59,636 nt of DNA, taken from Hominisplanchenecus murintestinalis. Lineage in GTDB: Bacteria > Bacillota > Clostridia > Lachnospirales > Lachnospiraceae. Made by a program: the position numbers and the translations under genes. Shown piece after piece: positions 52,179 through 59,636 of the stretch (its first letter is position 1; every line of letters begins with the position of its first letter). Below the pieces are notes generated by a model, which saw only the letters and a program-made list of their open reading frames with translations, was not told the DNA's origin and made no database searches. The stretch is from NCBI GenBank assembly GCA_004793585.1, contig SRZB01000023.1, positions 1 through 59,636 on the forward strand, written 5' to 3'.

Positions 52179-52502
52179 ATGGCAAAGAAAAGACTAGGGG
52201 CAGTGCTTTGTCTGGCAGCAGCGCTGATGATGGCGGGATGCCAGGGCGGAGAAAAGACGCAGAATCCGGCAGGGGCGCCGCCGGGACAGGTAAGTAGCAC
52301 AGAAGACGGGCAGCAGGAAAACAGCATCATGGGAAAAGTTACGGCAATAGATGAGAGAGGAGAGGCCAAAGAGGCATCTGCGGGAGATGTTGAGGAAGGA
52401 ACATTCGTCCGGGTCATGATGGATGGTGATACAGCCGTTTCCGTCACGATTATGAGAATGGAACAAAAGAATCGGGAGGGCGGAAATGAAACGGAAAAAT
52501 AA
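52179..52502 (+). CDS. Small lipoprotein preceding MacAB-like transporter
   Basis: This 107-residue lipoprotein (lipobox MMAGC, about residue 20) has a short Gly/Gln-rich linker and a compact domain with GKVTAIDERGEAKEASAG and TFVRVMMDGDTAVSVTIMRM, resembling small OB-like or barrel fold. It overlaps the adaptor gene by 17 bases and is thus part of the transporter operon. The function is unknown, and it may be an external partner of the adaptor. Confidence 0.75.
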   Translation: MAKKRLGAVLCLAAALMMAGCQGGEKTQNPAGAPPGQVSSTEDGQQENSIMGKVTAIDERGEAKEASAGDVEEGTFVRVMMDGDTAVSVTIMRMEQKNREGGNETEK

Positions 52503-55050
52503 GAAAAAAAAGATTATCATAATAGCAGGTATCCTGGCGGCGGTTTTCATAACGGGGACAGGAACATGGTATTTCATTTCCAGAACCGGGAAGGTAAGGG
52601 CAATGGTTCCAGTGGAAGCTATGAGCACGAAAGTGCAAACAGGGAATCTATCTACGACAGTAGTGGGGACAGGGACACTTAAAAATGATACGGCAAATGC
52701 AGTAAAAATTCCCGATGGGATTACGGTGGATGAGGTGATGGTTGAGAGCGGCGATGCAGTGAAGGCCGGAGAGGTGCTGGCAATTGTAAACCAGGCGTCA
52801 GTAACCCAAATATTGTCCCAAATCCAGGATGAACTTGCAGAGCTTGATGAAGAAATCAATGACACAAAAGGCGATAAAGAGTCTGCATATATCAAAACTT
52901 ACATAGCGGGACGGGTAAAGAAGATTTATGCGGAAACAGGAGAAAATGCGTCTGCTGTCATGCAGGAAAAAGGTTCTCTTCTGGTATTGTCTATTGATGG
53001 AAAAATGGCAGTCAGCCTGGAGGGAGTATCTGGCATGGGTGTCGGGGATGATGTGACAGTGCGTCTTTCCGACGGTTCAGAGAAAGAAGGAACAGTGGAA
53101 AGTGCGTCAGAAAAATCCAGCGTTATTACCTTGACAGATAATGGGACATCGGTCGGTGAAAAAGTTACGGTATTGGATAAAAGCGGAGAGGAGATAGGCA
53201 GCGGAGAGCTGTATATCCATCAGCCAATAGAGATTACAGGGACAGCCGGGACTATTTCTGAAATAGTAGCGGAGGAAAATGAGGAGGTAGGCGCTGGGGA
53301 TACGCTGGTAAAGCTTACGGACTTGCCGGATTCCTCAGAATATCAGCAGCTTTTGGATAAACGCAGTGAGCTGACGGAAACTTTAAAGGCGTTAGCGCAG
53401 CTTTCTGCTCAAGGCACAATACAGGCGGAATATGATGGCACGGTGGAGAGTGTTTATGTGACGGCGGAAGAAACAGAAGGAAACAGTACAGATGGATACA
53501 GTACAGGAGCATCTATTGGAAACGGCATGGTATCAGTACAGGAAAAAGCAGGATTTGTCCTAACAGCGGAATCTGTTCAGAGTACCCCACAAAAAGAGGG
53601 CTTTACATTTGCAAATACTTCTGAAACTGAGAAGAGTACCGAAGAGGCTGGCGTGACAGCGGTTACAGACTTGATGGCAGTGTTTCAGGAACTGGGTATC
53701 GCAGCGCCTGTAAAGGGGGAAATTCCGGTATCAGAGATAGAAGAAACAGGGCAATATACCGGCAGCATCCGGTGGACGCCTGCAGATGGAATCTTTGCAG
53801 CACAGACTGCTTACACAGCAGAAATAGAGCTTATAGCAAAAGCAGGGTATCAGTTTATGGCTGTTGACGGGGCAGAGGTTTCTTTTCCGGGCGCGCAGAC
53901 AACTGTCTGGGAAATCGGGGAACAGTGCGAAGGCAATACATTGAAATTGAGTCTGGCATTTCCTGAAACAGAAAAAGAGGAAGAGAGTGAGACGCAGGGA
54001 AGCCAGGAGAATCCGGGCGATATACAGAATCCGGATAACCAGGAGAACCAGGGCGGAAGCCAGAACGGACAGCAAGGCACGGACGGAGGCGAGGGGAATC
54101 AGCAGAACCAGAATAGCGGTCAGCAACAGAATAGTCAGCAGAATCAGAATGGCGGGCAGGGACAGAATGACAGCCAGAATCCGAATAGCCAGCAAAATCA
54201 GAATGGTGGGCAGGGACAGAATGACAGCCAGAATCCGAATAGCCAGCAGAATCCAAATAGCGGGCAGGGACAGAATAGCCAGCAAAGTCAAAACGGAAGC
54301 CAGGGTGCCATAAGAACGCAGACAGGCGTATCCGGAGGAAGCCTGGCAGGGGCGTCAGCGAGCGCTGTAAGTACAGCGAGCCAGGCGTCGTCAAACGGAA
54401 ACGCAGAAGAGACGGCGGACTCTTCTATGGTCACGGTATTTACGATTTCAAAAAATGAAAATGTATTGCTTTCGGTAAATATTGATGAGCTGGATATCCT
54501 TTCCATTCAGGAGGGACAGAAAGCGGCTGTTACGCTGGATGCGCTGGAAGGGCAGGAGTTTGAGGGGGAAATCACCAAAATCAGCCGAACAGCCAGTAAT
54601 AGCGGCGGCGTTACGAAATATACGGCAGAGGTCACAATCCCAAAGGAGGAATCTATGCTGGCAGGGATGAATGCATCGGCAGTGATTACTATTGAACGTA
54701 AAGAAAATGTATTGACACTCTCAGCCGACGCCTTACAGGAGAGGGGAAACCGAACATTTGTCTATACGGAAACCGGAGAGGATGGGATGCTTTCAGGGGA
54801 AGTAGAAGTAGAGACGGGAATTTCAGACGGAACGAATGTGGAAATCGTCAGCGGCCTGGAATCAGGACAGACGGTATACTACCACAGGGTGGCAAGCGAG
54901 AATGAAGGTGAAGAAGGGTTTGGCGGAATGATGATGAACGGAATGCCAGGCGGAGGAATGCAAAACATGGGAGGTGAAAGGCCGGATAAGAGCGGCGGGC
55001 AGCCTCCGAGCGGCGGCTTTGGCGGTCCGGGCGGACAGAGGGGTGAGTGA
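52486..55050 (+). CDS. MacA/HlyD-type adaptor with long repeat insertion
   Basis: This 854-residue membrane fusion protein is about twice the length of MacA. It has one N-terminal transmembrane helix (about 6-27), a lipoyl-like half-motif near 70-95, a second barrel region (about 130-270), a Gln/Asn/Gly-rich low-complexity stretch (about 500-615) with 18-residue tandem repeats, then the barrel and membrane-proximal domains (about 655-800), and a Gly/Met/Pro-rich tail. It links the ATPase-permease to the extracytoplasmic side. The following gene starts just after its stop. The exported substrate is unknown. Confidence 0.88.
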   Translation: MKRKNKKKKIIIIAGILAAVFITGTGTWYFISRTGKVRAMVPVEAMSTKVQTGNLSTTVVGTGTLKNDTANAVKIPDGITVDEVMVESGDAVKAGEVLAIVNQASVTQILSQIQDELAELDEEINDTKGDKESAYIKTYIAGRVKKIYAETGENASAVMQEKGSLLVLSIDGKMAVSLEGVSGMGVGDDVTVRLSDGSEKEGTVESASEKSSVITLTDNGTSVGEKVTVLDKSGEEIGSGELYIHQPIEITGTAGTISEIVAEENEEVGAGDTLVKLTDLPDSSEYQQLLDKRSELTETLKALAQLSAQGTIQAEYDGTVESVYVTAEETEGNSTDGYSTGASIGNGMVSVQEKAGFVLTAESVQSTPQKEGFTFANTSETEKSTEEAGVTAVTDLMAVFQELGIAAPVKGEIPVSEIEETGQYTGSIRWTPADGIFAAQTAYTAEIELIAKAGYQFMAVDGAEVSFPGAQTTVWEIGEQCEGNTLKLSLAFPETEKEEESETQGSQENPGDIQNPDNQENQGGSQNGQQGTDGGEGNQQNQNSGQQQNSQQNQNGGQGQNDSQNPNSQQNQNGGQGQNDSQNPNSQQNPNSGQGQNSQQSQNGSQGAIRTQTGVSGGSLAGASASAVSTASQASSNGNAEETADSSMVTVFTISKNENVLLSVNIDELDILSIQEGQKAAVTLDALEGQEFEGEITKISRTASNSGGVTKYTAEVTIPKEESMLAGMNASAVITIERKENVLTLSADALQERGNRTFVYTETGEDGMLSGEVEVETGISDGTNVEIVSGLESGQTVYYHRVASENEGEEGFGGMMMNGMPGGGMQNMGGERPDKSGGQPPSGGFGGPGGQRGE
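54141..54300 (+). repeat. 54-bp tandem repeat in adaptor gene
   Basis: Three copies of a 54-bp unit (18 residues, around GGQGQNDSQNPNSQQNQN) can be aligned by the GGGCAGGGACAGAAT segments at 54154, 54208 and 54262. The first two differ by only a few bases, and the third is more diverged. Confidence 0.85.
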
Positions 55051-55052
55051 CG

Positions 55053-55724
55053 ATGATTCGATTTCATGATGTTTCGAAAATATATCATATCGGAGGGGAA
55101 GAGGTGCATGCGCTGGATCATGCCAGCATGCATATTTCCCCTGGAGAATTTGTCAGTATTATCGGTCCGTCCGGAAGCGGAAAGTCTACCATGATGAATA
55201 TTATCGGCTGTCTGGATGTGGCAGACAGCGGTGAGTATTTGCTGGACGGACTTCCGATTGAGCAGTATTCGGAAAGAGAGCTGACAAGAGTACGTAACAG
55301 AAAAATCGGGTTTATTTTCCAGAATTTCAATCTGATTCAGCGGATGACGGCGGAGGAAAACGTCGAGCTTCCCCTAATTTACCAGGGAGTACGGACGGCG
55401 CAGCGCAGGCAGCGTGTACGGGAAGCCCTGGAGAGGGTCGGGCTGTCAAAGCGCGGGCATCATAGGCCGACAGAGCTATCCGGCGGCCAGCAGCAGCGAG
55501 TGGCGATTGCCCGGGCGCTGGTCACGGAGCCGTCGCTCTTTTTGGCAGATGAGCCTACCGGAAACCTGGATTCCAGAACCGGGAATGAGATTATGGAGCT
55601 GTTTCATGAGCTGCACGAGCGGGGGAATACACTGGTATTAATTACTCATGATGAAAAGGTCGCGCAGCAGGCATGCCGAAGGATACGGATTTTTGACGGA
55701 CGTGTAGAGGAGGTGGACGGATGA
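55053..55724 (+). CDS. ABC transporter ATP-binding protein, MacB/LolD type
   Basis: This 223-residue ATPase has Walker [11 protein letters not shown]-loop FQNFNLI, signature LSGGQQQR and Walker [10 protein letters not shown]. The sequence is of the MacB/LolD/BceA class that works with FtsX-type permeases. The ATG at 55053 follows AGAGGGGTGAG, two bases after the adaptor stop. It overlaps the permease gene by four bases. Confidence 0.95.
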   Translation: MIRFHDVSKIYHIGGEEVHALDHASMHISPGEFVSIIGPSGSGKSTMMNIIGCLDVADSGEYLLDGLPIEQYSERELTRVRNRKIGFIFQNFNLIQRMTAEENVELPLIYQGVRTAQRRQRVREALERVGLSKRGHHRPTELSGGQQQRVAIARALVTEPSLFLADEPTGNLDSRTGNEIMELFHELHERGNTLVLITHDEKVAQQACRRIRIFDGRVEEVDG

Positions 55725-56902
55725 TTTTTCAATCTCTGAAAATGGCATGGAGCGCTATTCTTTCTAATAAAATGCGTTCTTTCCTGACTATGCTTGGAAT
55801 TATCATAGGGGTAGTTTCACTGGTAGTTCTGGTATCTATTGTAAGCGGCGCTACAGATTCGGTAACGGAACAGATTAATAGCATTGGCACGAATCTGTTG
55901 ACAGTACGGATTACAGATGATAAAGAAAACCCACTGAAGCTGTCTGAACTGTCAGAAATTGCGGAGAAAGAGGAAATCGGGGAGACTGCGCCCATCGCTC
56001 AAACCGGGGCGACGGCAAAGAGCGGGTATACCAGCGATGACATCACCGTGTACGGCACTACGGGAGCTTACTATAATATTCAGGGGCTTACCCTGGCGGC
56101 GGGACGTTTCCTGAAAAAAAGTGATATGGATAACAACACCTATGTGGCAGTTCTCAATCAGACGGCAGCAGAGGAAATATTTGGGACAACAAATGTAATC
56201 GGAGAAGAAATATCACTTGACGGAAGGGGATTTCGGATTGTCGGCGTGCTGGCGGAAGAGGAGTCGGCAGTATCTTCACTGACAAGCGGGACATTAGAGG
56301 CATATATTCCTTATACTACGATTATCCGCATGGCAGACAATATTTTTCATATTACGTCTTTCTATGCTTCTTCTGCGGATGAGGATAGTATGGATGCGGC
56401 AGAGAGCACGCTGAAAACATGGATGCTGGAGCGATTTGGGAACGATGAGGATGCGTTTACGATTATTAATCAGTCAGCGCTGATGGAAACTATGGGCAGC
56501 GTTACCAATACGCTGGCGCTGATGCTTGGGGGCATTGCGGGGATATCCCTGTTGGTGGGAGGTATCGGAATCATGAATATTATGTTGGTGTCCGTAACAG
56601 AGAGAACGAAAGAAATCGGCATTCGTAAAGCTATAGGCGCGGGACGGGCAAGTATTATGATGCAGTTTTTAATAGAAGCTCTTATGGTAAGCCTGATGGG
56701 ATGCCTAGCAGGAATTGTATTGTCTGTGGGTATCCTGTACCTTGCAGGGATGGCAATGGAGGAGATGAGTTTCCACATTTCCATGGGAGTGGTATGGGTG
56801 GCCGTGGGATTCTCTGTGCTGATAGGGGTAGTATTTGGTATCTACCCGGCCGGTAAAGCGGCAGGAAAACCGCCAATCGAGGCGCTGCGGTATTCGGGAT
56901 GA
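55721..56902 (+). CDS. FtsX-like permease of MacB type
   Basis: This 393-residue permease has one N-terminal helix, a large external MacB-type domain (about 45-240) and three C-terminal helices with the FtsX pattern (ERTKEIGIRKAIGAGRASIM). Together with the ATPase and adaptor it forms a mechanotransmission-type export system. The C-terminal part is intact, unlike the FtsX fragment at 9392. It ends the operon; no terminator is evident in the next 190 bases. Confidence 0.95.
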   Translation: MIFQSLKMAWSAILSNKMRSFLTMLGIIIGVVSLVVLVSIVSGATDSVTEQINSIGTNLLTVRITDDKENPLKLSELSEIAEKEEIGETAPIAQTGATAKSGYTSDDITVYGTTGAYYNIQGLTLAAGRFLKKSDMDNNTYVAVLNQTAAEEIFGTTNVIGEEISLDGRGFRIVGVLAEEESAVSSLTSGTLEAYIPYTTIIRMADNIFHITSFYASSADEDSMDAAESTLKTWMLERFGNDEDAFTIINQSALMETMGSVTNTLALMLGGIAGISLLVGGIGIMNIMLVSVTERTKEIGIRKAIGAGRASIMMQFLIEALMVSLMGCLAGIVLSVGILYLAGMAMEEMSFHISMGVVWVAVGFSVLIGVVFGIYPAGKAAGKPPIEALRYSG

Positions 56903-56988
56903 AAGCTTCCGAGAATACGGTCTATGTTCATATGTAGAAGTACAAACGGTTTTTTATGTAATAAAATGATGTTTTATGCAATGGGCAG

Positions 56989-57017
56989 TTGACAATCCTT
57001 TCAATAGATGTTAAATT
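56989..57017 (+). promoter_or_regulatory. Promoter of amino acid ABC operon
   Basis: A consensus TTGACA (56989-56994), a 17-nt spacer and TAAATT (57012-57017) lie about 75 bases before the binding protein gene. Confidence 0.7.
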
Positions 57018-57092
57018 TGAGACATGTTCAGCTACGTTCTTAAATGAGCGACTGGGCATGTTCATCATGTTGACATATAAGGAGGAAAAATT

Positions 57093-57914
57093 ATGAAAAA
57101 ATTAATCGCAGCAATGCTCGTGGGTACGATGGTATTTTCTTTAAGTGCCTGCGGAACAAAGGAGACAGCATCAACAGACGCAGCTACGGAGGCAGCTACA
57201 GACGGAACTACAGAAGCAGCTACAGACGCGGCAGAAGAGACAGAAGCTGCTGAAGGCGGCGTACTGGTAATGGCTACAAATGCAGAGTTTCCGCCGTACG
57301 AGTATTATGAAGGCGGCGAGGTTGTCGGCATTGACGCTGATATCGCAAGGGCGATTGCAGAGGATATGGGTATGGAACTGAAAATTGAGGACATGGCATT
57401 TGATTCCATTATCGCAGCTGTACAGTCAGGAAAGGCAGATTTCGGCGCAGCAGGCATGACGGTGACAGAGGATCGTCTGGCAAGTGTTGATTTTTCTGAT
57501 ACATATGCAGAGGCAAAGCAGGTTATCATTGTGAAAGAGGGCAGCGAAGTAAAATCTGCTGATGATTTGGCGGGAAAAACTGTAGGCGTACAGCTGGGAA
57601 CTACAGGCGATATCCTGGCAGACGAGATTGAGGACGGTACAGTAGAGCGTTACAATAAGGGCGCAGAGGCTGTTATGGCGCTTGTTCAGGACAAGATTGA
57701 CGCAGTTATTATTGACAATGAGCCTGCGAAAGTATTTGTTGCTGAAAATGAAGGCCTGGTTACGATTGATGATGCATATGAAAAAGAAGAATATGCAATT
57801 GCATTAGATAAAGGAAATACAGAACTGCTGGAGAAGATTAACGCATCGATTAAGAACCTGAAAGATTCCGGCAAGCTGCAGGAGATTATTGACAGCTATA
57901 TCAGCGCAGAGTAA
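57093..57914 (+). CDS. Polar amino acid ABC transporter, substrate-binding lipoprotein
   Basis: This 273-residue lipoprotein (lipobox LSAC, Cys about residue 20) has a Thr/Ala/Glu-rich linker and a family 3 solute-binding domain: ATNAEFPPYEYYEGGEVVG then IDADIARAIAEDMGMELKIE. It would deliver a polar amino acid such as glutamine, histidine or cystine. Its permease and ATPase genes follow directly, completing the transporter. Confidence 0.94.
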   Translation: MKKLIAAMLVGTMVFSLSACGTKETASTDAATEAATDGTTEAATDAAEETEAAEGGVLVMATNAEFPPYEYYEGGEVVGIDADIARAIAEDMGMELKIEDMAFDSIIAAVQSGKADFGAAGMTVTEDRLASVDFSDTYAEAKQVIIVKEGSEVKSADDLAGKTVGVQLGTTGDILADEIEDGTVERYNKGAEAVMALVQDKIDAVIIDNEPAKVFVAENEGLVTIDDAYEKEEYAIALDKGNTELLEKINASIKNLKDSGKLQEIIDSYISAE

Positions 57915-57933
57915 TTGAAGGGAAAAGCAGGCC

Positions 57934-58614
57934 ATGACAGATAAGTTTTATTTAAACTTTATTAAAGATGACAGGTGGAAATATATTGTTGAGGGACTGG
58001 GCGTTACCCTGCAGATTACTTTTGCAGCCGTAATTATCGGCATTGTTTTAGGGTTTCTGGTGGCTGTTGTAAGGGCTACTTATGATAAAACCGGGAAGCT
58101 TAAGGTTTTAAACTGGATATGCAATGTGTATCTGACGGTATTCCGGGGCACCCCGATTGTTGTCCAGCTTATGATTATCTATTACGTGATTTTTGCCAGC
58201 ATGGATATCAGTAAAGTGGTGGCGGCAATCTTGGCGTTTGGTATTAATTCCGGCGCTTATGTGGCAGAAATCATTCGAAGCGGTATTATGTCTATTGACA
58301 ATGGGCAGTTTGAGGCGGGCAGAAGCCTGGGCTTCAATTATATCCAGACAATGTGGCATATTGTATTGCCCCAGGCTCTGAAAAACGTGCTTCCGGCTTT
58401 AGGAAATGAGTTTATTGTTCTCTTGAAAGAAACTTCAGTGTCCGGTTATATTGCGCTGCAGGATTTGACAAAGGGCGGGGATATTATCCGAAGCCGTACA
58501 TATGACGCGTTTATGCCGCTGATTGCCGTAGCGCTTATTTATCTTGTCATGGTTATGGTATTTTCCAAGCTTTTGGAAGTGCTGGAGAGGAGGCTGAGAA
58601 ACAGTGAACGATAA
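57934..58614 (+). CDS. Polar amino acid ABC transporter, permease
   Basis: This 226-residue permease of the His/Glu/Gln family has about five membrane helices, the N-terminal [17 protein letters not shown] and the ATPase-contact EAA loop [17 protein letters not shown]. It begins 19 bases after the binding protein gene and overlaps the ATPase gene by 11 bases. Confidence 0.95.
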   Translation: MTDKFYLNFIKDDRWKYIVEGLGVTLQITFAAVIIGIVLGFLVAVVRATYDKTGKLKVLNWICNVYLTVFRGTPIVVQLMIIYYVIFASMDISKVVAAILAFGINSGAYVAEIIRSGIMSIDNGQFEAGRSLGFNYIQTMWHIVLPQALKNVLPALGNEFIVLLKETSVSGYIALQDLTKGGDIIRSRTYDAFMPLIAVALIYLVMVMVFSKLLEVLERRLRNSER

Positions 58615-59347
58615 TGGGGCTTTGATTCGGGTACAGGATTTGGTAAAGACCTTTGGCGGTGAAGTCCATGCGCTCAATGGAGTAACGGCCGACATAAAGT
58701 CCGGCGAGGTGGTCTGTGTCATCGGGCCGTCCGGCTCCGGAAAAAGCACATTCCTGCGCTGTTTAAACCGTCTGGAAGATCCGACGGGAGGGCATATCAT
58801 CTTTAACGGCGTAGATTTGATGGATAAAAAGACGGACATCGATAAGCATCGCCAGAAGATGGGGATGGTGTTCCAGCATTTTAATCTGTTTCCGCATATG
58901 ACGATTTTGAAGAATATGACTCTCGCACCCATGAAACTTCAGGGAAAGAGTAAAGAACAGGCAGAGAAAGAAGCGATGGCGCTTTTGGAACGGGTAGGGC
59001 TTGCCGACAGGGCAGAAGCATATCCGAGCCAGTTATCCGGAGGCCAGAAACAACGTATCGCAATTGTACGCGCGCTTTGTATGAAGCCGGAGGTGATGCT
59101 TTTTGACGAGCCGACTTCTGCGCTGGATCCAGAGATGGTGGGAGAGGTGCTAAACGTTATGAAAGACCTTGCCAGAGAGCATATGACTATGGTGGTCGTT
59201 ACTCATGAGATGGGGTTTGCCAGAGAAGTAGCTGACAGGGTTATTTTCATGGCGGAAGGGAAAATCGTGGAAGAAAACGCTCCCGAAGAGCTGTTTACGA
59301 ATCCACAGACAGAGAGGCTTCAGAATTTCCTGAGTAAAGTTATTTAA
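58604..59347 (+). CDS. Polar amino acid ABC transporter, ATP-binding protein
   Basis: This 247-residue GlnQ-like ATPase has Walker [10 protein letters not shown], signature LSGGQKQR, Walker [15 protein letters not shown] and the switch histidine in VVTHEMGFA. It starts at a GTG inside the permease gene, after GAGGAGG. A terminator follows within 30 bases, marking the operon end. Confidence 0.96.
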   Translation: MNDNGALIRVQDLVKTFGGEVHALNGVTADIKSGEVVCVIGPSGSGKSTFLRCLNRLEDPTGGHIIFNGVDLMDKKTDIDKHRQKMGMVFQHFNLFPHMTILKNMTLAPMKLQGKSKEQAEKEAMALLERVGLADRAEAYPSQLSGGQKQRIAIVRALCMKPEVMLFDEPTSALDPEMVGEVLNVMKDLAREHMTMVVVTHEMGFAREVADRVIFMAEGKIVEENAPEELFTNPQTERLQNFLSKVI

Positions 59348-59636
59348 AATAGAATGGATATATTATTATAGAAAGAACTGCTGCAGACGCGGCAGTTCTT
59401 TTTCGCGAAAATAGTGGGCAGAGTATTTTCGGGAGAACTTGCGGCAGTTTAGTTTGTAAATTGCGGTTTGTCGGGGAGTCTGTCTTTTACCCCAGATAGT
59501 CACGGAGCCGACAGTCTCTATGCTTACCCCGGACGCCGGGACACCTGCCATATATCCCACACGGACGGGGACAACGCGCCAGTGAGCTAACCGTCGGAGA
59601 AACACGCAGCGCGTGTTTCTCTGCCGCGGTGGTCGC
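59348..59636. other. Non-coding end of window
   Basis: No supported gene is present in these 289 bases. Besides the operon terminator, there is an 11-bp perfect hairpin (GAGAAACACGC and complement, 59597-59621). A minus-strand open frame (59366-59605) runs over the terminator and has no clear start signal. Confidence 0.5.
59373..59403 (+). terminator. Terminator of amino acid ABC operon
   Basis: AAGAACTGC/GCAGTTCTT (59373-59381 and 59392-59400) is followed by TTT. Confidence 0.85.

Noticed and set aside
54141-54300. Possible CRISPR-like array with 54-bp period
   Set aside because: The repeats are contiguous and in frame, encode a low-complexity linker, and have no unique spacers.
59366-59605. 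79-codon minus-strand frame at the window end
   Set aside because: It runs through the operon terminator and lacks a start signal; nothing supports it as a gene.

Overview
The window looks like part of a chromosome of an anaerobic, spore-forming gut Clostridium relative, most likely Lachnospiraceae. This is inferred from gene content and codon use: a PolC-type replicative polymerase, SpoVT, the [FeFe]-hydrogenase maturases HydG and HydF, a PyrK/PyrD type 1B dihydroorotate dehydrogenase, and a GH84 hexosaminidase with a BspA-like repeat tail. No rRNA, tRNA or CRISPR array was recognised.

Positions 1 to about 9,112 are the right-hand end of an integrative conjugative or mobilizable element: an AT-rich orphan cargo gene, a MOBP-type relaxase whose expected ATG reads ACG, an XRE regulator, a resistance operon (MATE efflux pump, Cys-rich KTR protein, Vat/CatB-like acetyltransferase) behind a leader-peptide attenuator, a small sigma-like regulator, two small conserved proteins and a large serine recombinase. 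A 25-bp palindrome recurs at five gene boundaries in this element. Its right end lies inside an IS200/IS605-type tnpA remnant, which itself cut an FtsX-type permease gene. So the insertions are nested.

Positions 9,704-11,684 are a decayed prophage lysis region: a truncated phage-type ORF, a frameshifted holin, a convergent locus with the layout of a par/Fst type I toxin-antitoxin system, and an amidase endolysin.

Positions 11,888-39,548 are ordinary core genome: a repeat lipoprotein, spoVT, a DD-carboxypeptidase, pncB, split transketolase, hydG-hydF, a cell-surface O-acylation group (SGNH hydrolase, MBOAT, DHHW protein), thyA-folA, ilvE, ispG-polC, glpK and the pyrC-pyrF-pyrK-pyrD cluster.

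Positions 39,549-42,750 are a second accessory patch: a broken Ig-like ORF, an IS1182-type remnant, a tight four-gene operon containing a DUF3990 (ADP-ribosyltransferase-like) gene and a DUF3791 gene, and an AlbA/Schlafen-type gene cut by an IS481 remnant. From 42,870 to the end the window is chromosomal again: a 1,697-residue secreted GH84 enzyme, membrane and lipoprotein genes, a ZIP metal transporter, a MacAB-like transporter with an unusually repeat-rich adaptor, and a complete polar amino acid ABC transporter.

The most interesting signals are the type I toxin-antitoxin-like locus (10,481-10,786), the DUF6788-DUF3990-DUF3791 operon (40,513-41,807), the dispersed palindrome in the mobile element, and the resistance-operon attenuator.
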